DNA of 33,119 nt from DASTPP01 sp035762175 (lineage in GTDB: Bacteria; Myxococcota_A; Polyangia; Polyangiales; Polyangiaceae). The number at the start of each line of letters is the position of its first letter. Position 1 is the first letter of the stretch. Below the pieces are notes generated by a model. It did no database searches. It saw only the letters and a program-made list of their open reading frames with translations, and was not told where the DNA came from. This document shows, piece after piece, positions 7,815 to 16,921 of the stretch. The stretch is from contig DASTPP010000187.1 of assembly GCA_035762175.1 (NCBI GenBank), forward strand, positions 1 through 33,119. Direction: 5' to 3'. A program made the position numbers and the translations under genes.

Positions 7815-9206
7815 TCAGGCCTTGCCCGCCGCGAGCGCCTCGGCGAGCGAGGTGTCGTAGTCGCCGGCGGCGAAGCGCGGGTCGGCGAGGACCTGGCGCA
7901 GGAAGGCGAGGTTGGTCTGGGCGGGGCCGCGGGCGCCGACGAGCTCGATCGTCGTCGCGGCGAGGGCGGCGTCGAGGCGGGCGACGGCCTCGGCGCGGCC
8001 GGGGCCGTGGGCGACGATCTTGGCGATGAGCGGGTCGTAGTGCGGGGTGACCTCGCCGCCCTCTTCGACGCCGGTCTCGACGCGCAGGTCGGGGCCGGCC
8101 TCGGGCCAGACGACGCGGGCGAGCTTGCCGGGCTGCGGGACGAACTTCTTCGCGGGGTCTTCGGCGTAGACGCGGGCCTCGACGGCGTGGCCCTTCGGCG
8201 CGAAGGTGAAGTCTGCGGGCAGCTTCTGCCCGTCGGCGACGCGAATTTGCCACTCGACGAGGTCGACGCCGGCGATCATCTCGGTGACGGGGTGCTCGAC
8301 CTGGAGCCGGGCGTTGACCTCGAGAAACCAGAGCTCGCCCGAGGCGTCGGCGACGAACTCGACGGTGCCGGCGCCGCGGTAGCCGGCGGCGACGACGACG
8401 GCGAGGGCGCGCTCGTAGAGGGTGCGGCGGCGGGCGGCGCCGGCGGGGCCGTGGAAGAAAGCGGCGGGCGAGAGGGCCTCTTCGATGATCTTCTGGTGGC
8501 GGCGCTGCACGCTGCACTCGCGCTCGCCGAGCGCGACGGCGCCGCCGTGCTCGTCGCAGAAGACTTGCACCTCGATGTGGCGGGGCGAGGCGAGGTAGCG
8601 CTCGAGGTAGACGCGCTCGTCGCCGAAGGCGGCCCGGCCGCGGTCGGAGCAGGTGCGCACGGCGCGCTCGAGCTCGGCGGGGGCGGCGACGCGCTGCATG
8701 CCGATGCCGCCCCCGCCGCCGGCGGCCTTGACGAGCAGCGGGTAGCCGACCTGCTCGGCGAGGGCGGCGAGGCCGGCGGCGTCGGCGGGGTCGAGGGCGC
8801 CCTCGCTGCCGGGCGGCGGCAGGGCGCCGGCCGAGCGGGCGACGGCGCGGGCCTTGAGCTTGTCGCCAAAGGCCTCGAGGGCCCCGGGCGGCGGGCCGAT
8901 GAAGCGGGCGCCGGCGGCGGCGACGGCCTCGGCGAACGAACGCCGCTCGCTGAGCAGGCCGTAGCCGGGGTGCACGGCGTCGGCGCCCGAACGCTTGATG
9001 GCGTCGACGATGGCGTCGACGTTCAGGTAGCTCTCGCGCACCGGCGGCGGGCCGACGCGGAAGGACTCGTCGGCCATGCGCACGTGGGGCGCGCCGGCGT
9101 CGGCGTCCGAATAGATTGCGACCGTGCCGAGGCCGAGCCTCCGGCAGGTGCGCAGCACGCGGCAGGCGATTTCGCCCCGGTTGGCGACGAGAACTTTTTG
9201 CACCAT
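7815..9206 (-). CDS. accC: biotin carboxylase subunit of an acyl-CoA carboxylase
   Basis: The product is 463 residues and starts MVQKVLVANRGEIACRVLRT, the standard opening of biotin carboxylases. It has the ATP-grasp glycine loop KAAGGGGGIGM, ERECSVQRRHQKIIEE for the metal and bicarbonate site, and EVNARLQVEHPVTE. The enzyme carboxylates biotin on a carrier protein using ATP and bicarbonate. It ends after the C-terminal biotin carboxylase domain, with no AMKM biotinyl domain, so carrier and carboxyltransferase must come from elsewhere; none is in this window. It could therefore serve acetyl-, propionyl- or another acyl-CoA carboxylase. It is the first gene of a minus-strand group with the hexomutase 10 bp downstream. 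The start is clear from homology; the ribosome-binding site is weak. Confidence 0.92.
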   Translation of the reverse strand: MVQKVLVANRGEIACRVLRTCRRLGLGTVAIYSDADAGAPHVRMADESFRVGPPPVRESYLNVDAIVDAIKRSGADAVHPGYGLLSERRSFAEAVAAAGARFIGPPPGALEAFGDKLKARAVARSAGALPPPGSEGALDPADAAGLAALAEQVGYPLLVKAAGGGGGIGMQRVAAPAELERAVRTCSDRGRAAFGDERVYLERYLASPRHIEVQVFCDEHGGAVALGERECSVQRRHQKIIEEALSPAAFFHGPAGAARRRTLYERALAVVVAAGYRGAGTVEFVADASGELWFLEVNARLQVEHPVTEMIAGVDLVEWQIRVADGQKLPADFTFAPKGHAVEARVYAEDPAKKFVPQPGKLARVVWPEAGPDLRVETGVEEGGEVTPHYDPLIAKIVAHGPGRAEAVARLDAALAATTIELVGARGPAQTNLAFLRQVLADPRFAAGDYDTSLAEALAAGKA

Positions 9207-9416
9207 GGCGGCGCGCCATGCGGCCCGAAGTGCCCCCGGGCGTCAAGGCTTTGGCGGGGCGGGGTGCGATCTCCCGAACGGCGGGCGCGGGGTGCGCGAG
9301 CTCGTCCGGGGCCGCGCGGTTCTGATCGTAGCCTCATGGTTCGGCCCGGACCGAGGGGTCTTTCACGAAAGGGGGCGCGGGCCGATAAAACGAGCCCGAG
9401 GGGGCGCTAAGGCAGC

Positions 9417-9452
9417 TTGACCGGCTTTGTTGGGTGCGATTACCTTTATAAG
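9417..9452 (+). promoter_or_regulatory. possible promoter of first kinase gene
   Basis: TTGACC (9417-9422) is followed after 18 bp by TACCTT (9441-9446), overlapping the AT-rich TTTATAAGG. Either TACCTT or TATAAG (9447-9452) could act as -10. It lies in the divergent gap between the biotin carboxylase and kinase genes. Transcription from here would begin near 9455-9460, which favours the GTG at 9506 as start over the GTG at 9458. Confidence 0.35.
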
Positions 9453-9505
9453 GTTGTGTGTCTTCAGGAGCCAAAGACGGGCTGCCCGTCCAGGGGGAGT
9501 GCCTC

Positions 9506-11356
9506 GTGACGACGCCGAAGGTCTACAAGCTGGGCAAGTACCGGCTCTTTGCCACGCTCGGGCGCGGGGGCATGGCCGACGTGTTCTTGGCGGTGGCGCT
9601 GGGCCCGGCGGGGTTCAACAAGCTGGTCGTCGTCAAGACGCTGCGCAACCCCGAAGTCGAGCCGCCGCCGCACGCGCTCGAGATGTTCTTGAACGAGGCG
9701 CGGCTGTCGGCGCGGCTGAACCACCCGAACGTGGTGCACACGTACGAGGTGGGCGAAGAGCGGGGCACCTACTTCATCGTGATGGAGTACCTGGAGGGCC
9801 AGCCGCTCGACCGGGTGCTCAAGCGTTCGCAGCGGTCGGGGTCGGCGGCGCCGCCGGCGTGGGCGGCGCGGGTAGTGGCCGACGGGTTGCAGGGGCTGCA
9901 CCACGCGCACGAGCTCTGCGACTACGACGGCACGCCGCTGAACATCGTGCACCGCGACGTGAGCCCGCACAACGTGTTCGTCACGTACGACGGGGGGGTG
10001 AAGCTGCTCGACTTCGGCATCGCCAAGGCGGCGATGGCCTCGGGGCTGACGGCGACGGGCATGCTCAAGGGCAAGGTGGCCTACATGGCGCCCGAGCAGG
10101 CCAACGGCCTGCCGATCGACCGGCGGGCCGACCTCTTCTCGATGGGCATCGTGCTCTGGGAGGCCGTGGCGGGCCGGCGGCTGATGGCGGGCGACACGCC
10201 GGCGGCGACGCTGGTGAACGTGCTGCAGCGGCCCGCGCCGCGGCTCACGTCGGTGCGGCCCGACGTCGACCCGGAGCTCGACGCGATCGCGGCGCGGGCG
10301 CTCGCGCCCTCGCCGGCCGAGCGCTACCCGACGGCGCAGGCGATGTACGAAGACCTCGAGACCTACCTGCGGCGGGTGGGGGGCCCGGCGCGGGCGAGCG
10401 AGGTGGGGGCGCTCGTCGCGACACTGTTCGCGTCCACGCGGGCCGAGATGCAGCAGAGCGTGCAGGCGCAGATGGCCGCGCTCGGCTCGGCGCCGATCAC
10501 GGCGCGCCTGGCGACGGTGGGCGGCGGGCTCCTGCCGGGCGCGTCGGAGGCCTCCCCTTCGGACGCGCTGCGCCCGCCGCGGCTGCCGCACCTTGCGCTC
10601 GCGGACGCGGGGCCGGGCGGCGGCCTCGGCTCCCCGCCGCACCTGCCCGACGCGGGGGCCCCGCACGGCCCGTCGCGCCCGCCGCCGTCGATGCAGGGCC
10701 ACACGCCCTACGCGGGCACGGCCGACCTGTCGGGCTCGGGCTACGAGGTGGGGCGCCGCCCGGCCTCGCGCCTCGTGCGGCGGGCGCTGGTGCCGGTGGT
10801 GCTGCTCTCGCTCGGCGCCTTCACGTTCGCCTTGCTGCGCCGCCCGCCGGCCAGCACCCCCGCGTCGCTCGTCGTCGCCTCGTCGCCCCCGCCGGCCGCG
10901 AGCGCGGCCGCCCCCGCCGCGGCGCCGCCCGCGCCTTCGCCCCCGCCCGAGGCGGCGGCGGCGCCCGCGGCCTCCCCGGCACCCGACGCGGCGGGGCGCG
11001 AGGCGGCGCCGGCCATGCGCCCGACCTCGGCGCCGAACCGCGCGCCGCCGCCGCCGCGGGCCGCCCGGCCGGCCGAGCCGCCGCGAGGCAAGCCCCAGGC
11101 GCCGGCGCCGCCCCCGTCCGATGAGCCGCCCGCGACGGCCCCGGCGGCCAACGGCTTTCTGACCCTCGACACCTACCCCTGGACGCGCGTCAGCGTCGGG
11201 GGCCGCGCGCTCGGCACCACCCCGGTCGTGCGGGTGCCGCTGCCGCCGGGCACGCACACCGTCGTGCTCGAGAACCCCGAGAAGGGGCTGCGGCAGGTGA
11301 CCTCGGTCACCATCAAGAGCGGCGAGACGACCAGCCGGCGCCTGGCCTTCGAGTGA
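9506..11356 (+). CDS. membrane Ser/Thr protein kinase with PEGA-like domain
   Basis: From the GTG at 9506 (GGGGGAG seven bases upstream) the product is 616 residues; a GTG at 9458 would add 16. The kinase domain covers about 12-290: glycine loop LGRGGMADV, ATP Lys44, helix-C Glu64, HRDVSPHN with catalytic Asp151 and Asn156, DFG at 169-171, and APE at 195-197. The loop carries Ser where most Ser/Thr kinases have Lys (HRDLKPxN), a form common in myxobacterial kinases. A long Pro/Ala region follows, one membrane span at about 427-444, another Pro/Ala linker, and a PEGA-type beta domain (549-616, VSVGGRALGTTPVVRVPLPP). The kinase is thus cytoplasmic and PEGA external. The substrate-binding lipoprotein gene follows 59 bp later and may share the transcript. 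Confidence 0.93.
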   Translation: MTTPKVYKLGKYRLFATLGRGGMADVFLAVALGPAGFNKLVVVKTLRNPEVEPPPHALEMFLNEARLSARLNHPNVVHTYEVGEERGTYFIVMEYLEGQPLDRVLKRSQRSGSAAPPAWAARVVADGLQGLHHAHELCDYDGTPLNIVHRDVSPHNVFVTYDGGVKLLDFGIAKAAMASGLTATGMLKGKVAYMAPEQANGLPIDRRADLFSMGIVLWEAVAGRRLMAGDTPAATLVNVLQRPAPRLTSVRPDVDPELDAIAARALAPSPAERYPTAQAMYEDLETYLRRVGGPARASEVGALVATLFASTRAEMQQSVQAQMAALGSAPITARLATVGGGLLPGASEASPSDALRPPRLPHLALADAGPGGGLGSPPHLPDAGAPHGPSRPPPSMQGHTPYAGTADLSGSGYEVGRRPASRLVRRALVPVVLLSLGAFTFALLRRPPASTPASLVVASSPPPAASAAAPAAAPPAPSPPPEAAAAPAASPAPDAAGREAAPAMRPTSAPNRAPPPPRAARPAEPPRGKPQAPAPPPSDEPPATAPAANGFLTLDTYPWTRVSVGGRALGTTPVVRVPLPPGTHTVVLENPEKGLRQVTSVTIKSGETTSRRLAFE

Positions 11357-11415
11357 GCCCGGGCGCCCGGCCTTACCCTGAGCCAACCCCCGCCCCTTCG
11401 CCCCCGGACGCCCCC

Positions 11416-12786
11416 ATGATCATCCGCTCTGCCGCGGCCCTCGCGGCCCTCGGGCTGCTCGCCCCGCTCGCTGCCTGCTCAGGCGACTCGTCCGACGATC
11501 CGTCCGGCTCGCGGAGCCCGGTGGTCCGGTCGGCCGAGCCGATCCGGCTGCCGGCGGTGCTCTCGCTGACCGGACAGCTCGGCACCTTCGGGGTGCCGCA
11601 AGAGCTCGCGACGCGCGTGGCCGTCAACCACATCAACGCCCACGGCGGCGTGCTCGGACGCCCGCTCGTGGTCGAGGCGGTCGACGACGCGACCAACCCG
11701 CAGCAGACGACCGACCAGATCAACGCCCTCTTGCAGCGGCGGCCGGCGATCGTGCCGCTCATCCTGGGGCCGACGGGCTCGCCGAACGCGATCTCGGCGG
11801 CGGAGCTCACCTTCAACGCGAAGGTGCTGCTCATCTCGCCCTCGGCCTCGACGCCGACGCTGAGCGACGCGCAGCCGAAGGCCGAGCGCTACTTCTTCCG
11901 CACGACGGGCTCGCACGCGCTGCAGGCCCGGGCGCTCGCGCTGCTCGCGCGCCAGGGCGTGCCGGCGGCGGGCGGCGGCGGGCCGAACCGCGTCTGCACG
12001 ACGGCGGCGGTGGTCTACGCCGACGACCCCTACGGCGAGCCCATCGCCGAGGTCTTCGCGCAGGCCTTCGCGGCGCGCGGCGGCACGGTCTCGCTGCGCG
12101 TGGGGGTGCCGACGATGCCCAAGGCGAGCTACGCCGACGAGGTGGGCCGGGTGGTCGGGGCGGGGGTCGACTGCCAGGTGCTGGTGATGTTCCCCGGCGT
12201 CGGGGCGCAGTACGCGAAGGACTTCAAGGCCCGCGTCGCCGAGGACGCGACGCGCGACTGGGCGGCCTTCGTGACCCTGGGCAGCAACGGCCTGAAGGAC
12301 GAGGCCTTCATCAAGGGCGGGCGCGCCAACCCGGCCGACCCGGCGGGGCCGACGGCGGGCGAGGGCATGGTCCTGACCTTCTTCGATTTGAACCCGAACT
12401 CGGCCGCGTACAACGAGTTCAAGAACATGTACCGGGCGCACTACCCGGCGGCGGCGCCGACCGACGAGCCGGCGCCCTACACGGCGAGCCAGTTCGACGC
12501 GGTGGTGCTGGCGGCGCTCGCGATCCAGAAGGCGGGCACGGCGAGCGACGTCGGCGCGATCCGGCAGGCGCTCTTCGACGTCTCGCGGGGCGGGGCGGCC
12601 TACTCGCCCTCGCAGATCGCCGAGGCGCTCGTCGCGATCGGCCAGGGCGTCGACGTCGACTACAACGGGGCCTCGGGCCCGGTCGACTTCGACGAGGCGG
12701 GCGACGTGCTCAACGACTTCCGGGTCTACGCCATCCGCGACGCGGCCTTCGCCGAGCTCGAGCCGATCAAGGCCTCGGCACTATGA
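11416..12786 (+). CDS. periplasmic-binding lipoprotein, LivJ/Peripla_BP_6 type
   Basis: The product is 456 residues from ATG 11416, chosen because MIIRSAAALAALGLLAPLAAC is a complete lipoprotein signal (Cys21); an upstream GTG overlapping the kinase stop would bury it. The mature part follows the type I binding-protein pattern of branched-chain amino acid receptors: LPAVLSLTGQLGTFG, then AVNHINAHGGVLGRPL, AIVPLILGPTGSPNAIS, VVYADDPYGEPIAEVFAQAF and YTASQFDAVVLAALAIQKAG. These proteins bind amino acids, amides or related small solutes. No permease or ATPase gene is in the window, so it may work as an orphan receptor or with a distant transporter. It follows the PEGA kinase and is coupled (ATGA overlap) to the next small lipoprotein gene. 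A sensing link with the kinase is inference only. Confidence 0.9.
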   Translation: MIIRSAAALAALGLLAPLAACSGDSSDDPSGSRSPVVRSAEPIRLPAVLSLTGQLGTFGVPQELATRVAVNHINAHGGVLGRPLVVEAVDDATNPQQTTDQINALLQRRPAIVPLILGPTGSPNAISAAELTFNAKVLLISPSASTPTLSDAQPKAERYFFRTTGSHALQARALALLARQGVPAAGGGGPNRVCTTAAVVYADDPYGEPIAEVFAQAFAARGGTVSLRVGVPTMPKASYADEVGRVVGAGVDCQVLVMFPGVGAQYAKDFKARVAEDATRDWAAFVTLGSNGLKDEAFIKGGRANPADPAGPTAGEGMVLTFFDLNPNSAAYNEFKNMYRAHYPAAAPTDEPAPYTASQFDAVVLAALAIQKAGTASDVGAIRQALFDVSRGGAAYSPSQIAEALVAIGQGVDVDYNGASGPVDFDEAGDVLNDFRVYAIRDAAFAELEPIKASAL

Positions 12787-13295
12787 GCCCCCCGGCCGCC
12801 CGCCGCCCGCCCCGCCGGCGGCTCGCCGCCCTGGCCGCGCTCGCCGCGGGCGCCTGCTCGGGCGACGGCGACGAGGGGCCGGCCGAGCGCGTCGCGTACA
12901 CGGTGGCGTTCCCGTCGATCGCGGCGGCGGTGGCAGCCGAAGAGCTGCAGATTCGGGCGTACCCCGACGAGGGCCCCTCGACCTGCCTGTCGCTCGTGCA
13001 GAAGCGGCGCAGCCAGCAGGCGCTGCCCGAGGCGGCCTCGCCCCTCGTCACGGTGGCGCCCTGCGGCGTGCAGGGGGGCGGCGACGGCGCGGCGATCGAG
13101 ACGGCGCTCGGGCGCTTCGCGCTGCTCGTGGTGGCGCGGCGGCAGGGCGCCGACTTTCTGATCGGCTGCGCGGTGCAAGAGGTGGCCGAGGGCGTCGAGC
13201 CGGTGCGGGTGCCGCTGACGCTCTTCAGCAACACGGTCGTGGTGCCGCCGACGACCTGCGCGTCGCTCTCGTCCCGCTGCAGCAACGGTTGTTAG
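12783..13295 (+). CDS. small lipoprotein, unknown function
   Basis: The product is 170 residues. The ATG overlaps the stop of the binding-protein gene in ATGA, so translation is probably coupled. A basic N-terminus (RRPPRRR) and hydrophobic stretch end in a lipobox-like AAGAC (Cys25). The mature region AYTVAFPSIAAAVAAEELQI looks like a beta-sandwich start and contains five more Cys (STCLSL, APCGV, IGCAV, TTCAS, SRC/NGC near the end), suggesting disulphides in the periplasm. I do not recognise a family. Tight linkage to the binding lipoprotein suggests a shared envelope function. Confidence 0.8.
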   Translation: MSPPAARRPPRRRLAALAALAAGACSGDGDEGPAERVAYTVAFPSIAAAVAAEELQIRAYPDEGPSTCLSLVQKRRSQQALPEAASPLVTVAPCGVQGGGDGAAIETALGRFALLVVARRQGADFLIGCAVQEVAEGVEPVRVPLTLFSNTVVVPPTTCASLSSRCSNGC

Positions 13296-13334
13296 CCCGC
13301 CCGTGGGGGGGGCCGGGCCGGGGCGTGCGCCGCC

Positions 13335-14240
13335 TCAGGGGCAGGGGTCTTGGCCGCAGCCGAGGGTGGGCACGAGCAGGCCCGAGGTGGGGCGGCCGTT
13401 GCCCGAGTCGCGGGTGGCGAAGTAGACGCCGGTGGCGCCGCCGGCGACGACGGCGACGCCGGCGAGGGCCCAGAAGAGGGGGCTCGAGAAGAAGCCGGGC
13501 GAGCGCTCGGCGCGGCCGGGGGCGGCGGCCTCGGGGGCGGCGGCGAGGGCGACGGTGCTCTTGGGGGCCTCGGGGCTGCCGGCCTCGAAGACGACGGCCT
13601 CGCGCTCGTTGAGCGCTTGCACGAAGTAATCGAAGCGGCGGACGCCGGGCGGCGGCGGGGGCACCTGGACCGCGGCGCTCTCGGAGGGGGGCAGCGAGCG
13701 CAAGGTCATCTCGCCGGAGGCGCCCCAGCGGAAGCCGACGCGCAGGGCGGCGGCGAGGTGGGTCGGATCGCGCAGCGTGACGCGCAGGGTGCCCTCGTCG
13801 CGGGCGGCGAGCAGGGTGGTCGCCTCGACGCCGGGACGGGCGGCCTGGCCGCGCCAGAAGCCGCGGGCCTCGAAGAACGAGCTCTGGATGCGGGGGCTCA
13901 GGTTCGAGTCGAGGCGGTAGTCGGGGTCGTAGGCGAGCAGGGCGACGAAGGCCTCGCGGGCCTGGGCCTCCTGGCCGAGCGCGGCCTGGGTGAGGGCGCG
14001 CAGGCGGGTGGCGCGCACGAGCTGCGCGTGCGTGAGCCCGCGCCGGGCGAGCACCTGGTCGGCGAGCTTGCCGGCGTCGGCGTAGTCGAGGTTGGCGTAG
14101 GCCTGCTCGGCCGCCTCGAGGTCGCGCGGCGGCGACGCGCCGCCGGGCTGCGCCGAGGCCAGGGCGGCGAGGCAGAGGGCGAACACGAAACTGAGCAGGC
14201 CGAGCCGGGGGCGGCGGGCGGGGGTGCGGGGCGAGGCCAT
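13335..14240 (-). CDS. secreted TPR protein with C-terminal membrane anchor
   Basis: The product is 301 residues. The signal sequence ends at ASA-Q near residue 30. Residues 40-120 are TPR-like helix pairs (AEQAYANLDYADAGKLADQV, then LRALTQAALGQEAQAREAF), followed by a beta-rich segment with LRVTLRDPTHLAAALRVGFR and a Pro-rich linker. One strong membrane span lies near the end (LFWALAGVAVVAGGATGVYF, about 255-275), with a short Cys-containing tail. This architecture is common in myxobacterial envelope proteins of unknown role encoded near kinases. It sits 24 bp after the upstream unknown gene in the same direction and is convergent with the lipoprotein gene at 13295. No clear ribosome-binding site; start chosen for the signal peptide. 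Confidence 0.82.
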   Translation of the reverse strand: MASPRTPARRPRLGLLSFVFALCLAALASAQPGGASPPRDLEAAEQAYANLDYADAGKLADQVLARRGLTHAQLVRATRLRALTQAALGQEAQAREAFVALLAYDPDYRLDSNLSPRIQSSFFEARGFWRGQAARPGVEATTLLAARDEGTLRVTLRDPTHLAAALRVGFRWGASGEMTLRSLPPSESAAVQVPPPPPGVRRFDYFVQALNEREAVVFEAGSPEAPKSTVALAAAPEAAAPGRAERSPGFFSSPLFWALAGVAVVAGGATGVYFATRDSGNGRPTSGLLVPTLGCGQDPCP

Positions 14241-14264
14241 AAACCAAAGACTTTAGGCAACGTC

Positions 14265-15292
14265 CTACGCCTTGAGCAACCGCATACCGCCGGGCGCCCC
14301 GACCGCGGCCGACGCGGGTGACCCGAACGGGATAAGGGGTTCAGATCGCCGACGAGGCGGCGCTCGTCGAGGAAGCGCCGCGCCTCGTGGGCGGCGGCGG
14401 AGCCGGGCGCGAGGGCGCGGGCGGCGCGGTCGAGCGCGAGGTCGACCGGGGCGCCGGGGGGGCCGAGCACGTGGCGGGCGACGCGGGCGCCGAGCGGGTG
14501 GGCGACGAGGCGCAGGCAGATCTCCGTCCAGCGGAAGGCGGGCGCCTCGCGCTGGGCGCAGCCGAGGTCGGTGAGCGGCAGCCGCTCGAGCAGGGCGGTG
14601 AGGGCGCGCAGGAAGGCGTCGCGGGGCAGGTCGGCGTAGTCGACGAGCGACTCGAGCGGCACGCGCGCCTCGTCGACGCGCACGCGGCGCAGCGAGGGCC
14701 AGAGCATGAGGCGCGGCGGGGGCCGCTCGCCGCGGAAGGTGGCCGAGCCGACCCACCAGCGCACCTCGGTATCGACGCGCACGAGCGAGAAGGCGGCGGC
14801 GAAGGTGGCGTGCCGGGCGACCGCGGCCTCGACGGTCGAGGGCGGCGGCACCTGGGCGACGAGCGCCTCGACGGCGTCGAGCAGGCGCTGGGGGCGGCCG
14901 GGGCCGAGCAGCCCCGGCAGGTGGGGGTTGGCGACCTGGAGCAGATCGTTGAACGCGGCGGCGAGGCGCCAGTCGTCGGGGCCGAGCGGCGGCAGCGCGT
15001 CGAGGGCGAGCAGGCGCCGCGCCCGCCGGGCGCGCGCGTCTTCGACCTCGACGCGCAGATCGCCGACGGCGGCCGCGAGCGAGGGGGCGAGCTCGGCGAG
15101 GCGGCCGGCGAGCGAGGGGCCGAGGGGCCGCACGGGCGTCAGGGTGCCGCCGAGCACGAGGGGCGCGACGAACGAGCGGTAAAAGTGCGTGCCCCGCTCG
15201 AGCAGGGGCGCGAGCGCCTCGGCGCGCACGGGCACGAGGGCCGTGCTGGCGTTGCCCGCGTCGGGGGCCGGGGCGGCGCGTCGGTCGCTCAC
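14265..15292 (-). CDS. unknown protein B of a coupled pair, probable frameshift near its end
   Basis: It starts with GTG at 15292, overlapping the previous gene's TGA stop as GTGA, so the two are translationally coupled. About 320 residues of well-behaved sequence follow (VSDRRAAPAPDAG, THFYRSFVAPLVLGGTLTPV, EVRWWVGSATFRGERPPPRL, RRFLDERRLVGDLNP). There is no signal peptide or membrane span. After DLNP the frame loses coding character and would run to 13898, over the TPR gene. One extra base in the GGGG run at 14336-14339 restores LIPFGSPASAAVGAPGGMRL and a stop at 14265, just before the TPR gene, giving about 342 residues. I favour that reading. The family is not recognised. It may function with protein A encoded upstream. 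Confidence 0.68.
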
Positions 15293-16767
15293 GCCTTCAG
15301 ATCGCGCAAGGGGTTGGCGCCCGGCGACTCGACGGCGAGCGAGAGCGGGGGCAGCTCGGTGCGCGGGTCGCGGGCGAAGGGCTGCGCGGCCATCGGCGCC
15401 CAGGCGTGCCCCTCGAGCAGGGCGCGCTCGAGGGGGGCGAAGGCGCTCTCGGGCAGCGCGAGGCCCTGGCCGTCGGGGCGCAGCCAGACCACGTGCCCCT
15501 CGGCCGCCTCGAACATGGAGGCGAGCACCTCGGGGCCGACGGCGGGCAGGGTCTGGAAGCCCGCCGGCACGAAGAGCGAGGGCCCGACGGCGCGGTAGAA
15601 GAGGCCGAGCGGCAGGGCGTCGATGCCGCGGGGGTTTCGCACGAAGGCGCCCTCGGGGGTGAGGGCCATGGTGGCCCGGCGCAGCGTGTCGGGGCCGAGC
15701 AGGTAAAAGAGCCGGCGCAGGAGGGGGAACTGCGCGCGCTCGACCCAGGTGGCGGTCACGTTGCGCCAGGGCTCGGTCGAGGGCACGAGGCGCAGCGGCA
15801 CGCGCAGGGCGGGCGCGTCGGCGCCCTGGGCCTCGGCGGCGGCGGCCGAGACGGCGTCGAGGCGGACGTCGAAGCGGGCGAGCGCCTCGACGTCGGCGAG
15901 CAGCGGGCGCTTGGCGAGCTCGAAGGGCGCCTCGCCCCGGCCCCGGAAGAGCACGAGCCCGCTCTCGCGGAAGATGGGCAGCGCGCGCAGCGTGATGGGG
16001 TGGCGGAAGCCGACCTCGACGGCGGCGCCGGGGGCGACGGGCACGAAGGCGTAGAGGCCGGGGGTGCGGGCGAGCAGCGCGTGCATGCGCGGCGGCGCCT
16101 GGGGCAGCTCGAAGAGAAAGCGCCGCAGCGGCTCGTCTTCGAGCTCGGAGGCGGGGGGCCACTCGGCGACGCCGGCGCGGGCCGGCACGCCCGAGCGCCG
16201 GAAGTAGTGCACGAGCGCGCCGCCCAGCCCCCACTCGGCCACCAGCCAGCGCGGCCCCGGCTCGCGCCCCGCCGCCGCGTCGACGTGGGGGCCGAGCCGC
16301 AAGAGCAGCGCCCGCAGGTCGAGCACGCGCTCGACCCGGAACGCCTGCGTGTAGGTGTGGTGGTAAAAGACGTGGTCGGTGTCGGCCTGCACGACCTCGC
16401 GCACGTCGTAGCCGAAGGGGGCGGCCGCGTCGCGGTACTGCACCCAATGCCGGCCGGCCCCCGTGAAGGTGTCGCCGCCCGAGAGCCGCGCCGCCTCGGC
16501 GATGCCGTCGAGCCGGTCGCTCGACTCGGCCGAGAACGAGAGGGCCACCTCGCGCGCGCCGAGCTTGCTACGCACCACCTCGATGCGCAAGGTCGGTACG
16601 AGGTCGTCGAGCGTGCGCTGCTCGCTGTAGACCGCCAGGAAGGCGACGAGCCGGTCGAGCGAGGCGAAGAGCACGAGGCCCTTGGGCCCCATGGCGACGC
16701 CTCGCGCGTCGAGGCTGAGCCCCGGCGTCCGCAGGCGCGTCTGGTGCAGGGCGACCCGGTCGAGCAT
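15289..16767 (-). CDS. unknown protein A of a coupled pair
   Basis: The product is 492 residues and starts MLDRVALHQTRLRTPGLSLD. It is soluble, with no signal peptide or membrane segment. Notable segments are ARGVAMGPKGLVLFASLDRL, DTFTGAGRHWVQYRDAAAPF with many aromatics, HVFYHHTYTQAFRVERVLDL, and a C-terminal LEGHAWAPMAAQPFARDPR. Alternating beta and helix patterns suggest several domains, but I see no nucleotide-binding, protease or kinase motif. It ends in a GTGA overlap with the next gene, so the pair is probably made in fixed ratio. Good codon bias and length indicate a real gene. It could belong to one of the poorly described multi-gene systems of myxobacteria, but I cannot name one. 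Confidence 0.78.
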   Translation of the reverse strand: MLDRVALHQTRLRTPGLSLDARGVAMGPKGLVLFASLDRLVAFLAVYSEQRTLDDLVPTLRIEVVRSKLGAREVALSFSAESSDRLDGIAEAARLSGGDTFTGAGRHWVQYRDAAAPFGYDVREVVQADTDHVFYHHTYTQAFRVERVLDLRALLLRLGPHVDAAAGREPGPRWLVAEWGLGGALVHYFRRSGVPARAGVAEWPPASELEDEPLRRFLFELPQAPPRMHALLARTPGLYAFVPVAPGAAVEVGFRHPITLRALPIFRESGLVLFRGRGEAPFELAKRPLLADVEALARFDVRLDAVSAAAAEAQGADAPALRVPLRLVPSTEPWRNVTATWVERAQFPLLRRLFYLLGPDTLRRATMALTPEGAFVRNPRGIDALPLGLFYRAVGPSLFVPAGFQTLPAVGPEVLASMFEAAEGHVVWLRPDGQGLALPESAFAPLERALLEGHAWAPMAAQPFARDPRTELPPLSLAVESPGANPLRDLKA

Positions 16768-16921
16768 GGCGTGGGGTGCTAAGGGGTTCGCGTCGGGTGG
16801 GGGGCCGGCCCGGGGGCGGCCGCGAGGGCCTAGGTTTTGCGCGCCGGGCGCGGCGGCGCCAGAGTAGCGGCCCGTGCTCGGCTTGTCTGCCCCCCTCGCG
16901 CCCCCGCCCCCCCGCGCGCGC

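Noticed and set aside
13296..13334. Terminator between the convergent lipoprotein and TPR genes
   Set aside because: Some GC complementarity but no clean stem and only 39 bp; cannot be supported.
13898..14264. Extension of unknown protein B over the TPR gene
   Set aside because: The extra sequence is Pro/Ser/Arg low complexity and overlaps a real same-strand gene. A one-base loss near 14336 explains it better.
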